A stretch of 64,000 nucleotides of DNA from assembly GCA_963717155.1 (NCBI GenBank), contig OY970326.1:372001-436000 (forward strand). The letters run 5' to 3'. The notes beneath the pieces were generated by a model, which was given only the letters and a program-made list of their open reading frames with translations, did no database searches and was not told where the DNA came from. Of the stretch, positions 14,775 to 24,735 are shown piece after piece; the first letter of the stretch is position 1; each line of letters opens with the position of its first letter. This DNA comes from G963717155 sp963717155 (GTDB taxonomy: Bacteria > Actinomycetota > Thermoleophilia > Gaiellales > JALYLC01). The position numbers and the translations under genes are program-made.

Positions 14775-17183
14775 TCATCTGACTCGCCGGAACGGCACGA
14801 CGAGCTGCACCTGCTCACCGCCTGGGCGCGTCAGTGACAGCCCGATCGCACCGAGCGCGCCGATCGCGAACACCGTGCAGATCACCGACACGATCACCGG
14901 GAGCGCAGAGGGTCCCGTGAGCGCGAAGTAGCCGCGGGCGGGGCCGAACGAGATGATCGCGACGTAGGCCGCGGCGAGCACGATGCAGAGCGCGGGGATC
15001 GCACGTGCCCGTCGCGCCGACGTCCGCATGCCGGTCGACTCGAGGACGAGCACGAGGTACAGGCCGACGAAGATCAGGATCGTCGTCGAGGTCGTCTGCG
15101 ACTCGGCCGGCGAGCGCCCGAGCGCGCTGTGCACCAGCCCGTGGCCGAGCAGGACTGCGAGCCCGAGCACGATCCCTGCCGGGATCGCGAACGCGAGCAC
15201 GTCGCGCAGGAAACCGCGTCCGCGCCGCTCGGGCGGTGGGGGTGCCAGCGCGAGGAAGAACGTCGGCAGTCCGACGGTGAACGCCGCCGCAAGCGAGAGC
15301 TGGCGGGGGAGGAACGGGTAGGCGCCACCTCCGACGCCGACCGTCAGGATCAGCGTCGCGGCGAAGACCGACTTCGCGACGAACAGCTTGGCGACGCGCT
15401 GCACGTTCCGCAGGATCTTGCGGCCCTCCTCGACCGCTGCGGGAATCGCGGCGAAGCTGAGCCCGACCAGCACGACGTCGGCCACCCCCTTCGCGATCTG
15501 GCTCCCCGAGCCGAGCGCGATCGCCACCTGCGACGCCTTCAGGGCCGGAACGTCGTTGACCCCGTCGCCGACCATCGCGACGCGCTTCCCGTTCTTCACC
15601 AGCGACTCGACGAGCGCGCGCTTCTGATCGGGCTGGATCCGGGCGAAGACGACGCAGCGCTCGGCGGCCATGCCCAGCTCCCGGCCGTCCTTCGGCAGCT
15701 CGGATCCCGTGATCACGCGTCCCGTCGTGTCGAGCCCCGCCGCGCGGGCGACCGCCTCGACGGTTGCCGGCCCGTCGCCCGAGATGACCTTGACGGCGAC
15801 GCCCGCGTCGCGCAGGAACGCCACGGTCGACCCGGTCTGGTCGCGCATGCGCTCGGTCAGCGCGACGAGCCCGATCGGCTCGAGCGCAGGCACCGCCGGA
15901 TCGCCATCGCCGACCTCCTCGAGCGGAGATCCCGCTCGGGCGAACAGCAGGACGCGGCGCCGCTCCCGCGCACGCTCGTCGACGAGGGCCGCGATCGGTC
16001 CGGGGTCTGCAACGTGTCCGAGCAGGACGTCCGGGGCGCCGAGCAGCTGGGTCTCGCCCGAGGCCAGCGTGAGGCCGCTCCACTTCCAGCGTGACGAGAA
16101 CGGCACCTCGACCTGGACGGGCAGTTGCACCCCGCCGAGGGCGTCCGCGATCGCATCGGCGGTCGGGTTCCTCCCTGCGAGCGTCGTCGCGAACGCGCCA
16201 AGCGCGGAGCGCACCTCGGACTCCGAGCGGCCCCCCAGAGGGACGATCTCGTCGAGCGCGAGGGTGCCGTCGGTGAGCGTTCCGGTCTTGTCGACGCACA
16301 CGACGTCGACCCCGGCGAGCGACTCGACGGCGGACAGGCGCTGCACCAGCGCTCCGCGGCGCGCCATGCGTGCAGCGCCGACGGCGAACGCCACGGACGC
16401 GAGCAGCACGAGGCCTTCGGGCACGAGCGTGACCAACCCGGCGGTCGCCGTCGACACCGCCTGACGGACCGGCGTCTTGTGGTACTCCAGCGCGGCGATC
16501 AACAGCGCCGCGATCGGCACCATCACCAGGATCATCAACCGCAGCAGGCGGTTGATGTCGCGCTGGAGCGGCGACAGGTCGCGCCGCTCCGCACGCGCGG
16601 TCTCGGTCAACGTGCTCGCGTACGCGTCGTCGCCGACCATGTCTGCGCGGTAGATGCCGCCCCCGGCGATGCAGAAGCTGCCGGACCGCACCTCGTCGCC
16701 GAGCGATTTCCCGACCGGGTCGGCCTCGCCGGTCAGCACCGACTCGTCGAGCTGCAGCGAGCGAGCCTCGAGCAGCGGTCCATCCGCCACCACCTGCTCT
16801 CCGGGCTCGAGCCGGATCGCGTCGCCCTCGACGACGCCCTCGACCGGAACCGCGACGGTCTCGCCGTCCCGGACGACGCGCGCGCGAGGGGCCACGAGCA
16901 GCGCCAGCCGGTCGAGCTGCCGCTTGGCCCGCAGCTCCTGGAGGATGCCGATCGCCGCGTTGATGATCACGATCCCCACGAACAGCAGGTCCGCGTACTC
17001 GCCCACGGCGACGAGCGCGACCGCGAACCCGATCAGGATCAGGTTGAACAGCGTGAGCGTGTTCTCGCGGACGATCGCGCGCGTCGATCGGCTCGAGCGC
17101 TGGTTTTCGACGGGTCCGCGCGCATCCAGGCGGCGTTCCGCCTCGGCGTGACTCAGCCCGATTGCGGCAGCCATCGACTGCAC
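14775..17183 (-). CDS. P-type cation ATPase, CtpE-like
   Basis: This 802-residue P-type ATPase has an actuator domain with LTGEADPV, then a transmembrane motif VPEGLVLLASVAFAV. The phosphorylation site DKTGTLTDG puts Asp at about 296. The nucleotide domain and hinge MVGDGVNDVPALK lie near 538 and six C-terminal helices follow. No heavy-metal-binding CxxC domain or CPC motif is present. The PEGL motif and size resemble mycobacterial CtpE, a calcium-uptake ATPase, so Ca2+ or a related divalent cation is likely. The start is GTG at 17183 with an ATG three codons on. A 60-aa membrane protein gene lies 18 nt upstream. Confidence 0.9.
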   Translation of the reverse strand: MQSMAAAIGLSHAEAERRLDARGPVENQRSSRSTRAIVRENTLTLFNLILIGFAVALVAVGEYADLLFVGIVIINAAIGILQELRAKRQLDRLALLVAPRARVVRDGETVAVPVEGVVEGDAIRLEPGEQVVADGPLLEARSLQLDESVLTGEADPVGKSLGDEVRSGSFCIAGGGIYRADMVGDDAYASTLTETARAERRDLSPLQRDINRLLRLMILVMVPIAALLIAALEYHKTPVRQAVSTATAGLVTLVPEGLVLLASVAFAVGAARMARRGALVQRLSAVESLAGVDVVCVDKTGTLTDGTLALDEIVPLGGRSESEVRSALGAFATTLAGRNPTADAIADALGGVQLPVQVEVPFSSRWKWSGLTLASGETQLLGAPDVLLGHVADPGPIAALVDERARERRRVLLFARAGSPLEEVGDGDPAVPALEPIGLVALTERMRDQTGSTVAFLRDAGVAVKVISGDGPATVEAVARAAGLDTTGRVITGSELPKDGRELGMAAERCVVFARIQPDQKRALVESLVKNGKRVAMVGDGVNDVPALKASQVAIALGSGSQIAKGVADVVLVGLSFAAIPAAVEEGRKILRNVQRVAKLFVAKSVFAATLILTVGVGGGAYPFLPRQLSLAAAFTVGLPTFFLALAPPPPERRGRGFLRDVLAFAIPAGIVLGLAVLLGHGLVHSALGRSPAESQTTSTTILIFVGLYLVLVLESTGMRTSARRARAIPALCIVLAAAYVAIISFGPARGYFALTGPSALPVIVSVICTVFAIGALGAIGLSLTRPGGEQVQLVVPFRRVR

Positions 17184-17201
17184 GCTATCGGGCGCCTCGG
17201 G

Positions 17202-17384
17202 TCAGGCGAGCACGGACGCACGCACGCCGCCGCCGCGCACGAGCGGCGCGGAGGATGCGGTCTTCGTGTTGTTGTCATCCCTCGTCGACTCGCCAGGCCC
17301 GCTGTGGTGGGCGAACACGATGAACAGGACGAGGACGCCGATGATGACCACGGCGCTCAGGATGAATGACAGGGCGCGCTTCAT
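17202..17384 (-). CDS. Small single-pass membrane protein
   Basis: This 60-residue protein starts MKRALSFILSAVVIIGVLV, with one transmembrane helix at about 6-25. A polar Ser/Thr/Asn tail (HHSGPGESTRDDNNTKT) follows, probably outside the membrane. It has no recognised family. It sits 18 nt before the P-type ATPase gene on the same strand, so it may be a small accessory subunit of the pump. The ribosome binding site is weak, which lowers confidence. Confidence 0.5.
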   Translation of the reverse strand: MKRALSFILSAVVIIGVLVLFIVFAHHSGPGESTRDDNNTKTASSAPLVRGGGVRASVLA

Positions 17385-17417
17385 CGGCGAGAGACTAGCG
17401 TGCGCACGACCGGGCCA

Positions 17418-18041
17418 CTACAAGACCGGACCGGCCGCGACGAACGCGGGTCGCGACACGAGCGCGTCGCGAAGACCGTGGAGGTTGGGGTACGGCTCGA
17501 GATCGAGTCCGCTGTGCGTCGTGCGGTACAGCGAGGGCGCGATCGCGCAGTCGGCGATCGTGAAGTGGTCGAGCACCGTCCCGGCGCCTGCGATGAGCCG
17601 GTCGAAGAGCTGGAGCGTCGGCGCGATCTCGACCGCGATCCTGCGCGCGGCGTCACGGTCGCCGGTCTCGGGATGGAACCCGCTCCCGTGGACGTAGCCG
17701 AGCGCGATCCGCTCGTGCGAGAAGAGCGCGGGGCGCAGCACCAGCGCAACGCGATCGAGGAACTCGTCGATCCGCGCTGCGTCGCCGGGCGTGGGGCCGT
17801 AGAGATCGTGCCGGCCCTCGCGGCGGGCGAGGAAGCGCAGGATCGCGTTCGACTCGGTCAGGACGAGCTGCTCGTCGACGAGCGTCGGAACCTTGCCGAT
17901 CGGATTCAGCGCGAGGTATGCAGCGGGGCGGGGCTCCTCTGGAGGCACCAGCTCCTGCCGGTACGGCAGCGACAGCTCCTCGAGCAGGAAACGGACCTTG
18001 AGCGCGTTCGACGAGCGTGGGAAGCCGTAGACGGTGAGCAC
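17418..18041 (-). CDS. Glutathione S-transferase-like protein
   Basis: This 207-residue protein has the GST fold. The thioredoxin-like N-domain begins LTVYGFPRSSNALKVRFLLEEL, followed by NPIGKVPTLVD with the cis-Pro and LTESNAILRFLA, which binds the gamma-glutamyl group. The all-helical C-domain holds HFTIADCAIAPSLYR. Actinobacteria rarely make glutathione, so the thiol partner may differ. The open frame extends far upstream, but GTG at 18041 is the first start after the stop of the FnIII gene, 18 nt away. Confidence 0.88.
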   Translation of the reverse strand: MLTVYGFPRSSNALKVRFLLEELSLPYRQELVPPEEPRPAAYLALNPIGKVPTLVDEQLVLTESNAILRFLARREGRHDLYGPTPGDAARIDEFLDRVALVLRPALFSHERIALGYVHGSGFHPETGDRDAARRIAVEIAPTLQLFDRLIAGAGTVLDHFTIADCAIAPSLYRTTHSGLDLEPYPNLHGLRDALVSRPAFVAAGPVL

Positions 18042-18058
18042 CGCCGGGAAGCTACAGG

Positions 18059-21000
18059 TTAGGACCGAACCCTGAAGCGGGAGGCGCCCTGGAGGGACGA
18101 CCCCGAGACCTTGAGCGCGACCACGAACGTTCCCTTGCGCCGGTAGCCGCGCGGGATCGTCAGATAGAGCGGCGTCCGGCCGTCCGAGAGGTTCCGCGTG
18201 ACCTGCGCGATCGTCCTCGAACCCACGTTGAGCCGTACGGTGACCGTCGCGCTGGAGTCGAGCGTGACCATCGTCTGCACCCGCCAGCCGAGCGACCGTA
18301 GCGGCTTCAGACGTACCGTCGCGGGCGCCTTGATCACGACCTTCGAGAGTCGCGGGAGCACCGTGATCGTGGTCGGGGACGAGCTCGTGGTGTTGCCGAG
18401 CGCATCGCTGGCGGACACCATGATCGAGTACACGCCTGGCGACGCGAAGACGTGCGTCACGGTGGTGCCGTGCGCGCCGCCGTCGCCGAAGCTCCAGACC
18501 GGATCGGTGACGGTCGAGCCCTGGGGGTCGACCGCGGCGACCGAGAACGTCACCTGGGTCCCGACGGTGCGCTCGCGGGGGATCGTCAGGTTCTGGAGCG
18601 TCGGCCCGGTCACGTCGATCGTGACCGAGACCGGCGTCGACGGCGGCCCGACGTTGCCCGCGAGATCGACGGCGCGCACCGTGTAGCTCACCTGTCCGCT
18701 CGTGGTGACCCGGGTGTCGACGAAGTTCGTCGTCGTCGTGCGCGCGATCAGCGTGCCCTCGCGGTAGACGTTGTAGTGGTCGATCGCGATCGTCCCGGGC
18801 CCGACGTCGGTGGCCGCGCCCCAGTTCAGGGACGGGCGCTGCGTCGGACTTCCCGCGCTCAGGTCGGGCGGTGCCAGCGGTGGGTCGAGATCGACGGCGA
18901 CGACCCGCGTCGGCGAGGCCGGGCTCTCGTTGCCGACGGCGTCCACTGCCGTGATCCAGTAGGCGTGCGAGCCCGAGATCGAGAGCGATCCGTCGGCGAA
19001 GTTCGGCGACGTCTGCGTCGCGATCAGCTGCCCGTCGCGGTACACGCGATAGCCCACGACGCCCGACCCGCCCGTGCTGTCGTCGTTCGAGGCCGTCCAC
19101 GTGAGGCTCGGCGCGTTCGTGGGCGACGAGACCGTCAGATCCGTGGGCGTCGGCGGCGGCTGGGTGTCGTAGATGACCGTACGGGCGGGGGACGGACCCG
19201 AGATGTTTCCGGCGGCGTCGACGGCACGGATCACGTACAGGTGGGGACCGAGCGTCGCGAGGTCGGCATCCACGAACGCCGGCGAGGTCGGCGTCCCAAC
19301 GGCGACGCCGTCGCGATAGACGATGTAGTGGTCGAAGCCCGACAGCGCGTCGGCGCCGCCGCTCGCCCAGACCAGGCTCGGCAGCACGCCGGTCGGGGTC
19401 GACGCCTGGGGGATCGACGGGGCCGGAGGGGGCGTGTGGTCGAACACGACCGTCGTGGGCGCCGATGCGAGCGCGCGGTTCCCTGCTCCGTCGACGGCCA
19501 CGACCGTGTACGCGTAGCTGCCGTCGGTCGCGAGCGCCGAGTCCGTGAAGCTCGTCGTGGGGGACGACCCGACCAGCGTCGCTCCCCGGTACACGTCGTA
19601 GCGCACGATGCCCGACGGGTCGCTGGCGGCGGGCCACGAGAGCACCGGCCGCGGCGTCGGCGAGGCTGCGGTGGGCGCGGCGACGGCGTTCGGCGGCGTC
19701 ACGTCGACCGTGACTGCAGCCTCGAGCGACGGTGCGCTCGAGTTGCCGGCCGCGTCGGTCGCGACCACGGTGTAGGCGTGCGGGCCCTCGGCGAGGGCCG
19801 TCGTGTCGATGAAGGTCGTGCCCGCGGTCGTCGCGACGGGCGTCGAGTTGCCGTCGCGGTAGATCGAGTACGTGACGCCGCCGGATCCTCCGACGTCGGT
19901 CGAGGCCGACCACGAGATCGAGGGTCGGTTGCTCGGGCTCGCCAGGCTCACGCTGGCCGGCACCGCGGGAGGTGTGTTGTCGAAGATCGCGGACTGCGTG
20001 GGCGTCGCGTTGCTGCGGTTGCCTGCCGCGTCGACCGCGCGGACGGCGTAGGTGTGGCTTCCGTTCTGCGTGAGCGTCACGTCGACGATGCTCGTCGACG
20101 TGGTCGAAGCGACGATCGCGCCGTCGCGCAACAGCTCGTAGTGGTCGAAGCCCGAGAGCGCGTCCGGGCCGCCCGAGATCCAGGAGAGCGACGGCTGGGT
20201 CGTCGAGATCGCCGCGACGGCGAGTCCCACCGGCGCGGGTGGCGGAGTGGCGTCGTACAGGACCGAGATCGGCGCGCTCTGCGGCCCCTCGTTGCCGGTC
20301 GCGTCGATCGCGGAGACGGTGTACTGCCACGTGCCCTCGATCGCGAGCGAGGTGTCGGAGTACGCGGTCGCCGACACGATCGAGATCGGACTCCCGTTGC
20401 GGTAGACGCGGTACTGGGCGACGCCGCTGCCAGAGCTGCCGGTATCGGATGTGGCGGGCCACGACAGCGTCACGTGGTTGGTGGGGCTCTGTGCGAACAG
20501 GCCGCTCGGCGCCGGTGGTGGCGTCTGATCGACCTGGACCGTGCGGGTCGGCGAGGGGGGGCCGAGGTTGCCGGCGTTGTCGATCGCGCGGACGGTGTAC
20601 GCGTAGGTGCCGTCGCCCGAGAGCGAGGAGTCGATGAACGTCGTCCCGGTCGTCTGAATGACCTGCACGCCATCGCGGTACACGCGGTAGCCGGCGAGCC
20701 CCGAGTTGCCCGTGTCGCTGGCGGTCGTCCAGCCGAGCGCGGGGTGGATCGTCGGCGAGGCGACGGTCAGCGATGCGACGGCGCTCGGTGCCGCGATGTC
20801 GTAGACGACCGTGCGGGCGACGGACGCCGTCGATGCGTTCCCGAGCGCGTCGACCGCCTTGACGGTGTAGCTCAGGTTCCCGCTGGTCGCCGGCGGAGCC
20901 GGCTGATCGTCCGTGTAGGTCGTCGCGGTGCCCGACCAGATGAGCGTCGAGCTGCGGTACACGTCGTAGTGGTCGAAGTCGGCTGCCGCGCCACCGCTCT

Positions 21001-23950
21001 GCCAGCTCAGGACCGGCGCCGCCGAGGTCGGAGACAGCGCCGTGAGGTTGACCGGCGTCGGGGGTGGCGTCGAGTCCCAGGTGACCGTGTAGGCAGCCGA
21101 TGCCGCACCGACGTTGCCGGCGGCGTCGACCGCCTTCACCGTGTAGGCGTAGCTGCCGTTGGTGCTCAGCCCCGTGTCGGTGAACGTCGTCCCGGTCGAG
21201 CTGCCCGCCAGGACCGCGCCGCGGTAGACGTCGTAGCGGACGATCCCTGACCCGCCGGGGTCGTCGCTCGCGAGCGCCCACGAGAGCGCGGGCTTCTGCG
21301 CGGTCAGGGCCGCCTGGGCCGTCAGCCCCGTCGGGGCATCGGGTGGCGTGATGTCGACCGTGACGGTGGTGCCGGCCGAGTGCACGCTCTGGTTCCCCGC
21401 GCCGTCGACGGCGACGACGTCGTACGTGTACACGCCGTCGGGGCTCACCGACGGATCGCTGAACGTGGTGCCGTTGCTCGATCCGACGAGCGTCGCCGAT
21501 CCTCCGGCGGGCGTCCGGTACACGTCGTAGTGCGAGATGTTCGAGCCACCCTGGTCGGTCGAGGCGGCCCATGTGAGCGACGGGTCGTCGGTCGGCGAGG
21601 AGATCGTCGGCTTGCCCGGCTGCCCCGGCGCGACCGGGTCGAACACGATCGTGCGGATGCTCGAGGACGCGCTCTGGTTGCCTGCGAGGTCGACGGCCTT
21701 CACCGTGTACGACTGCGAGCCCGAGGTCGCGAGCGTGCTATCGGTGTACGAGGTCGACGTCGTCGTCCCCAGCAGCGTGGCTCCGCGGTACACCGCGTAG
21801 TAGGCGAGGCCGGAGAGGTTGTCGGCGCCCCCCGACGTCCACGTCACCACGGGTGCGGTCGCGGTCGGGGTCGTGCCCGCGACGTTCGTCGGGAGGGGCG
21901 GCGGGCTGGTGTCGTAGACGACGTTGCCGGCCGCGCTCGCAGCGCTCCGGTTGCCCGCTGCGTCGACCGCCACGACCGTGTAGGCGAGCGAGCTGTTCGC
22001 GGTCGCTCCCGTGTCGGTGTAGGTGTTCGTCGTCGAGCTGCCCGCGAGGACCGCCCCGCGGTAGACGTCGTAGCGGACGATCCCACTCGACGAGGGGCCG
22101 CTGCCGTCGCTCGAGGCGGCCCACGAGATCACGGGACGGGCCCCGGTCGGCGTGGGCGCCGTGACCGAGGTCGGCGTCGTCGGTGCGGACGTATCGACGA
22201 TCACGGTTCGGGAGACGGACGAGGTCGTGTTGCCCGCGCCGTCGAACGCGACCACGTTGTAGACGTAGGTGCCCGGCACGACGGCCGAGTCGGAGTCGGT
22301 GTACGACGTCGACGTGGTGGTCGCGATCAGCGTCCCGTCCCGGTAGACGCGGTAGCCGGCGAGGCCCGACCCGCCGGTGTCGGACACGGCGGTCCAGCTC
22401 AGCGCGGGATCGACGCTGGTCGCCGTGGGCGCGGTCAGCGTCGGCGCCGGCGGGGGGGTCGGGTCGTACACGACGATCTTGGCGGTGGACGCGGCGGTCG
22501 TGTTCCCGGCCGCATCGATCGCCTTCACCGAGTAGGTCTGGCTCCCGGTGACCGGGGATGTGTCGGTGAACCCCAGGCCGGTCACCGGCGAGCTGTTGAT
22601 CTTGGTGCTGCCCCGGAAGACGTCGTAGTGATCGACCCCGCTCAGCGCATCCGTCGAAGCGGCCCACGAGAGCACGGGCGGCGAGTTGGTCGGTGTCGTG
22701 GCCGTGAGCGATCCCGGGATCGTGGGCGCCGTCACGTCGTACACGACGGTCACGGGCGAGCTCGCCGGACCGACGTTTCCGGCGCCGTCGACGGCGCGGA
22801 TCGTGTAGGCGTTGGTGCCGCTCTGCGTGAGCGCTGCGTCGGTGAAGCTGGTGACGGCCGTCGAGCCCGCGAGCGTCGCCCCGCGATAGACGTCGTAGCG
22901 GATGATGCCCGCCCCGCCGGTGTCGGTCGCCGCAGTCCAGAGCAGGATCGGCTTCAGGTTCGTCGGCGTCGTCCCGCCGAGTCCGCTCGGCGTCCCGGGT
23001 GGCGTGACGTCGTACACGACCGCCTTCGCGTTCGAGGCGAGCGAGCTGTTGCCGGCACCGTCGAGCGCGTACACGGCGTAGGTGTAGGTGCCGGGAGACA
23101 TCGCGCCCGTGTCGGTGTAGGTCAGGGCCGTCGCCGGCGTGGGAGCGCCGATCAGGACGCCGTTGCGGTACACGGCGTAGCTCGTGAGCGTCGAGCCCCC
23201 CAGATCGGTCGAGGCTGTCCAGGTCAGCGTGGTCGACGTGTTCGTCGCCGCGGGCGCGCTCAGGACGGGCGCACTCGGGATCACCGTGTCGAACATGACC
23301 GCCTTCGCCACCGACGCGGTCGAGACGTTGCCGGCGGCGTCGACCGACTTCACCGTGTAGGTCTGGCTTCCGCTCGTCACGAGCGTCGTGTCCGTGAAGG
23401 TCGTGCCGGTCGGCGATCCCAGGAGCGTCGTCCCGCGGTAGACCTGGTAGTTGACGAAGCCGGACGTCGCGTCGTTCCCGCCCGAAACCCAGCTGAGGGC
23501 GGGCTTCTGGTTCGTCGGCGTGACGGCCGTGAGTCCGGTCGGCACGGGCGGCGGGACAGTGTCGTACACGACGCTTGCCGCGGCCGACGGCGCGCTCGTT
23601 CCGGTCGCGTCGTTCGTCGTCACCGTGTACGACGACGATCCCTGCGCGAGCGAGGACGACGTGTCGATGTACGTCCGCACCGAGATCGGAGAGGCCGTCA
23701 GCTTGGTGCCGTTCCGCCACACGTCGTAGGTGACGCTGCCCGTCGTGCCCGCGGGTGCTACCCAGCTGAGCGACGGGCGGGTGTTCGTCGGGCTCGCCGC
23801 GGCCGCGAGGCTCGTCGGCGGATCCGGGGCCGCGAGTGCTGCGGGAGCGCTCGCCAGCACGAACGCGAGCGCTCCCGCGAGCGCACAGGTGCGGAGCCGG
23901 CCGGACAGCCTGTGAGACGATGGATGATGGGCTGGTCGAGTGCCGCACAT
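18059..23950 (-). CDS. Giant secreted protein with 19 tandem FnIII-like repeats and a PKD domain
   Basis: The 1963-residue product has a signal peptide (about 18-41, ending APAALAA). I count 19 tandem FnIII-like units of about 92 residues at about 41-1780. Each starts with a variant of SPTNxRPxLSW, carries YxVYRxG in the middle and ends YTVxAVDxAGNxS...VYDxTPPxxP. A PKD-like domain (WSFGDGG, about 1790-1865) and a beta-rich C-terminal domain ending FRVRS follow. No LPXTG, SLH or membrane anchor is seen, so surface attachment must be indirect. It is probably an adhesin or matrix protein. Long open frames on the opposite strand are shadows of the GC-rich repeats. Confidence 0.88.
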   Translation of the reverse strand: MCGTRPAHHPSSHRLSGRLRTCALAGALAFVLASAPAALAAPDPPTSLAAAASPTNTRPSLSWVAPAGTTGSVTYDVWRNGTKLTASPISVRTYIDTSSSLAQGSSSYTVTTNDATGTSAPSAAASVVYDTVPPPVPTGLTAVTPTNQKPALSWVSGGNDATSGFVNYQVYRGTTLLGSPTGTTFTDTTLVTSGSQTYTVKSVDAAGNVSTASVAKAVMFDTVIPSAPVLSAPAATNTSTTLTWTASTDLGGSTLTSYAVYRNGVLIGAPTPATALTYTDTGAMSPGTYTYAVYALDGAGNSSLASNAKAVVYDVTPPGTPSGLGGTTPTNLKPILLWTAATDTGGAGIIRYDVYRGATLAGSTAVTSFTDAALTQSGTNAYTIRAVDGAGNVGPASSPVTVVYDVTAPTIPGSLTATTPTNSPPVLSWAASTDALSGVDHYDVFRGSTKINSSPVTGLGFTDTSPVTGSQTYSVKAIDAAGNTTAASTAKIVVYDPTPPPAPTLTAPTATSVDPALSWTAVSDTGGSGLAGYRVYRDGTLIATTTSTSYTDSDSAVVPGTYVYNVVAFDGAGNTTSSVSRTVIVDTSAPTTPTSVTAPTPTGARPVISWAASSDGSGPSSSGIVRYDVYRGAVLAGSSTTNTYTDTGATANSSLAYTVVAVDAAGNRSAASAAGNVVYDTSPPPLPTNVAGTTPTATAPVVTWTSGGADNLSGLAYYAVYRGATLLGTTTSTSYTDSTLATSGSQSYTVKAVDLAGNQSASSSIRTIVFDPVAPGQPGKPTISSPTDDPSLTWAASTDQGGSNISHYDVYRTPAGGSATLVGSSNGTTFSDPSVSPDGVYTYDVVAVDGAGNQSVHSAGTTVTVDITPPDAPTGLTAQAALTAQKPALSWALASDDPGGSGIVRYDVYRGAVLAGSSTGTTFTDTGLSTNGSYAYTVKAVDAAGNVGAASAAYTVTWDSTPPPTPVNLTALSPTSAAPVLSWQSGGAAADFDHYDVYRSSTLIWSGTATTYTDDQPAPPATSGNLSYTVKAVDALGNASTASVARTVVYDIAAPSAVASLTVASPTIHPALGWTTASDTGNSGLAGYRVYRDGVQVIQTTGTTFIDSSLSGDGTYAYTVRAIDNAGNLGPPSPTRTVQVDQTPPPAPSGLFAQSPTNHVTLSWPATSDTGSSGSGVAQYRVYRNGSPISIVSATAYSDTSLAIEGTWQYTVSAIDATGNEGPQSAPISVLYDATPPPAPVGLAVAAISTTQPSLSWISGGPDALSGFDHYELLRDGAIVASTTSTSIVDVTLTQNGSHTYAVRAVDAAGNRSNATPTQSAIFDNTPPAVPASVSLASPSNRPSISWSASTDVGGSGGVTYSIYRDGNSTPVATTAGTTFIDTTALAEGPHAYTVVATDAAGNSSAPSLEAAVTVDVTPPNAVAAPTAASPTPRPVLSWPAASDPSGIVRYDVYRGATLVGSSPTTSFTDSALATDGSYAYTVVAVDGAGNRALASAPTTVVFDHTPPPAPSIPQASTPTGVLPSLVWASGGADALSGFDHYIVYRDGVAVGTPTSPAFVDADLATLGPHLYVIRAVDAAGNISGPSPARTVIYDTQPPPTPTDLTVSSPTNAPSLTWTASNDDSTGGSGVVGYRVYRDGQLIATQTSPNFADGSLSISGSHAYWITAVDAVGNESPASPTRVVAVDLDPPLAPPDLSAGSPTQRPSLNWGAATDVGPGTIAIDHYNVYREGTLIARTTTTNFVDTRVTTSGQVSYTVRAVDLAGNVGPPSTPVSVTIDVTGPTLQNLTIPRERTVGTQVTFSVAAVDPQGSTVTDPVWSFGDGGAHGTTVTHVFASPGVYSIMVSASDALGNTTSSSPTTITVLPRLSKVVIKAPATVRLKPLRSLGWRVQTMVTLDSSATVTVRLNVGSRTIAQVTRNLSDGRTPLYLTIPRGYRRKGTFVVALKVSGSSLQGASRFRVRS

Positions 23951-24013
23951 GTGCTTGTCGCGGCGCTCGGAACCGGTCGGGAAAGGAAATCTGGACGCGC
24001 GCCCTGGGCTTTA

Positions 24014-24042
24014 GGATCGGCGCCCGAAGGGGTGAACTTGAA
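24014..24042 (-). promoter_or_regulatory. Candidate FliA/WhiG-like promoter of the FnIII gene
   Basis: On the minus strand TTCAA (24042-24038) and GCCGATCC (24021-24014) are separated by 16 bp. This resembles the TAAA-N15/16-GCCGATAA pattern of the sigma-28/WhiG family. Start of transcription would be about 55 nt before the FnIII ATG. Similar sites precede 28208 and 37411. Confidence 0.35.
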
Positions 24043-24043
24043 C

Positions 24044-24080
24044 GAGTGCACCCGTTCGGGGGCCCCCGAACGGGTGACTC
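24044..24080 (-). terminator. 28-bp perfect palindrome after the 190-aa gene
   Basis: CACCCGTTCGGGGG/CCCCCGAACGGGTG is a perfect 28-bp palindrome at 24049-24076. It is extended by GAGT/ACTC with one bulged base. It lies 14 nt past the stop of the leftward gene at 24094 and just before the FnIII promoter region, so it probably separates the two units. Confidence 0.65.
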
Positions 24081-24093
24081 GGAAGCGCTCTCG

Positions 24094-24666
24094 TCAGCGG
24101 CGAGCGTCGGCCGGCTGCTCGGCCTCGGCCTCGACGTTGTCGTCGATGATCTGGACGAACAGCGCCTTGTAGTCCTGCATCGCCTGCCGCAGGTCCTCGG
24201 TCGTCACCTCGCCGTGCGAGTTCGCGACCGCGATCGCGTGCGCGCGGCGGTAGCGCTGCACGACGAGCGGGTGGTCGACCGAGACGAGCGAGGCGCGGTT
24301 CTCGAAGTCGTCGACGGGATACCCGCGGTCTCGCATCACGTTCTGGATCAGACGGTCCGCATCGCCGATCGCAGACGTGGGGGCGTCCACGAACTCGGCC
24401 TGGGTGTCGCGCCACGCGTTCACGAATGCCGCGCGCGCCTCGGGCGCGAGCGGACGCAGATCGAGCTCGTCGTGACGGCGCTGCCGGTCGCGGAGCTCGG
24501 CCTCGGCGGTCGCCTGATCGCCGGTGCTCTCGACGGTGCGGTCGTACTCGGGCCCGAAGCCCTGCCGGAGCCGTTCGGTGCGCTGCCGGCCGATCATGCG
24601 CGACACCGCTGCGACGACGATGACGAGCACGACGATAGCGATCACGATCCACAGCCAGGTGGACAC
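24094..24666 (-). CDS. Membrane-anchored protein of unknown function
   Basis: This 190-residue protein has one N-terminal transmembrane helix (about 3-21: TWLWIVIAIVVLVIVVAAV). A charged, largely helical domain follows with the motifs RLRQGFGPEYDRTVE and RDRGYPVDDFENRASLVSVDHP, and it ends in an acidic tail. The pattern is familiar from conserved actinobacterial hypothetical proteins, but no function is established. GTG at 24666 is backed by AAGGAGG 5 nt upstream. It is divergent from the EamA transporter gene. Confidence 0.75.
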   Translation of the reverse strand: MSTWLWIVIAIVVLVIVVAAVSRMIGRQRTERLRQGFGPEYDRTVESTGDQATAEAELRDRQRRHDELDLRPLAPEARAAFVNAWRDTQAEFVDAPTSAIGDADRLIQNVMRDRGYPVDDFENRASLVSVDHPLVVQRYRRAHAIAVANSHGEVTTEDLRQAMQDYKALFVQIIDDNVEAEAEQPADARR

Positions 24667-24735
24667 TTGAGCCTCCTTGAGTTTCGCAGGTGCTACCCCG
24701 GGGCTCGTCACGCAAACATCTATCGTCACGCCGCG

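Noticed and set aside
18059..23950. Regular repeats that might be a CRISPR array
   Set aside because: The period is about 276 bp and the repeats code for protein domains.
18452..24172. Very long open frames on the plus strand and other minus frames across the FnIII gene
   Set aside because: They are Arg/Gly/Asp-rich shadow translations of GC-rich repeat DNA. The minus-strand frame gives a signal peptide and regular FnIII domains.
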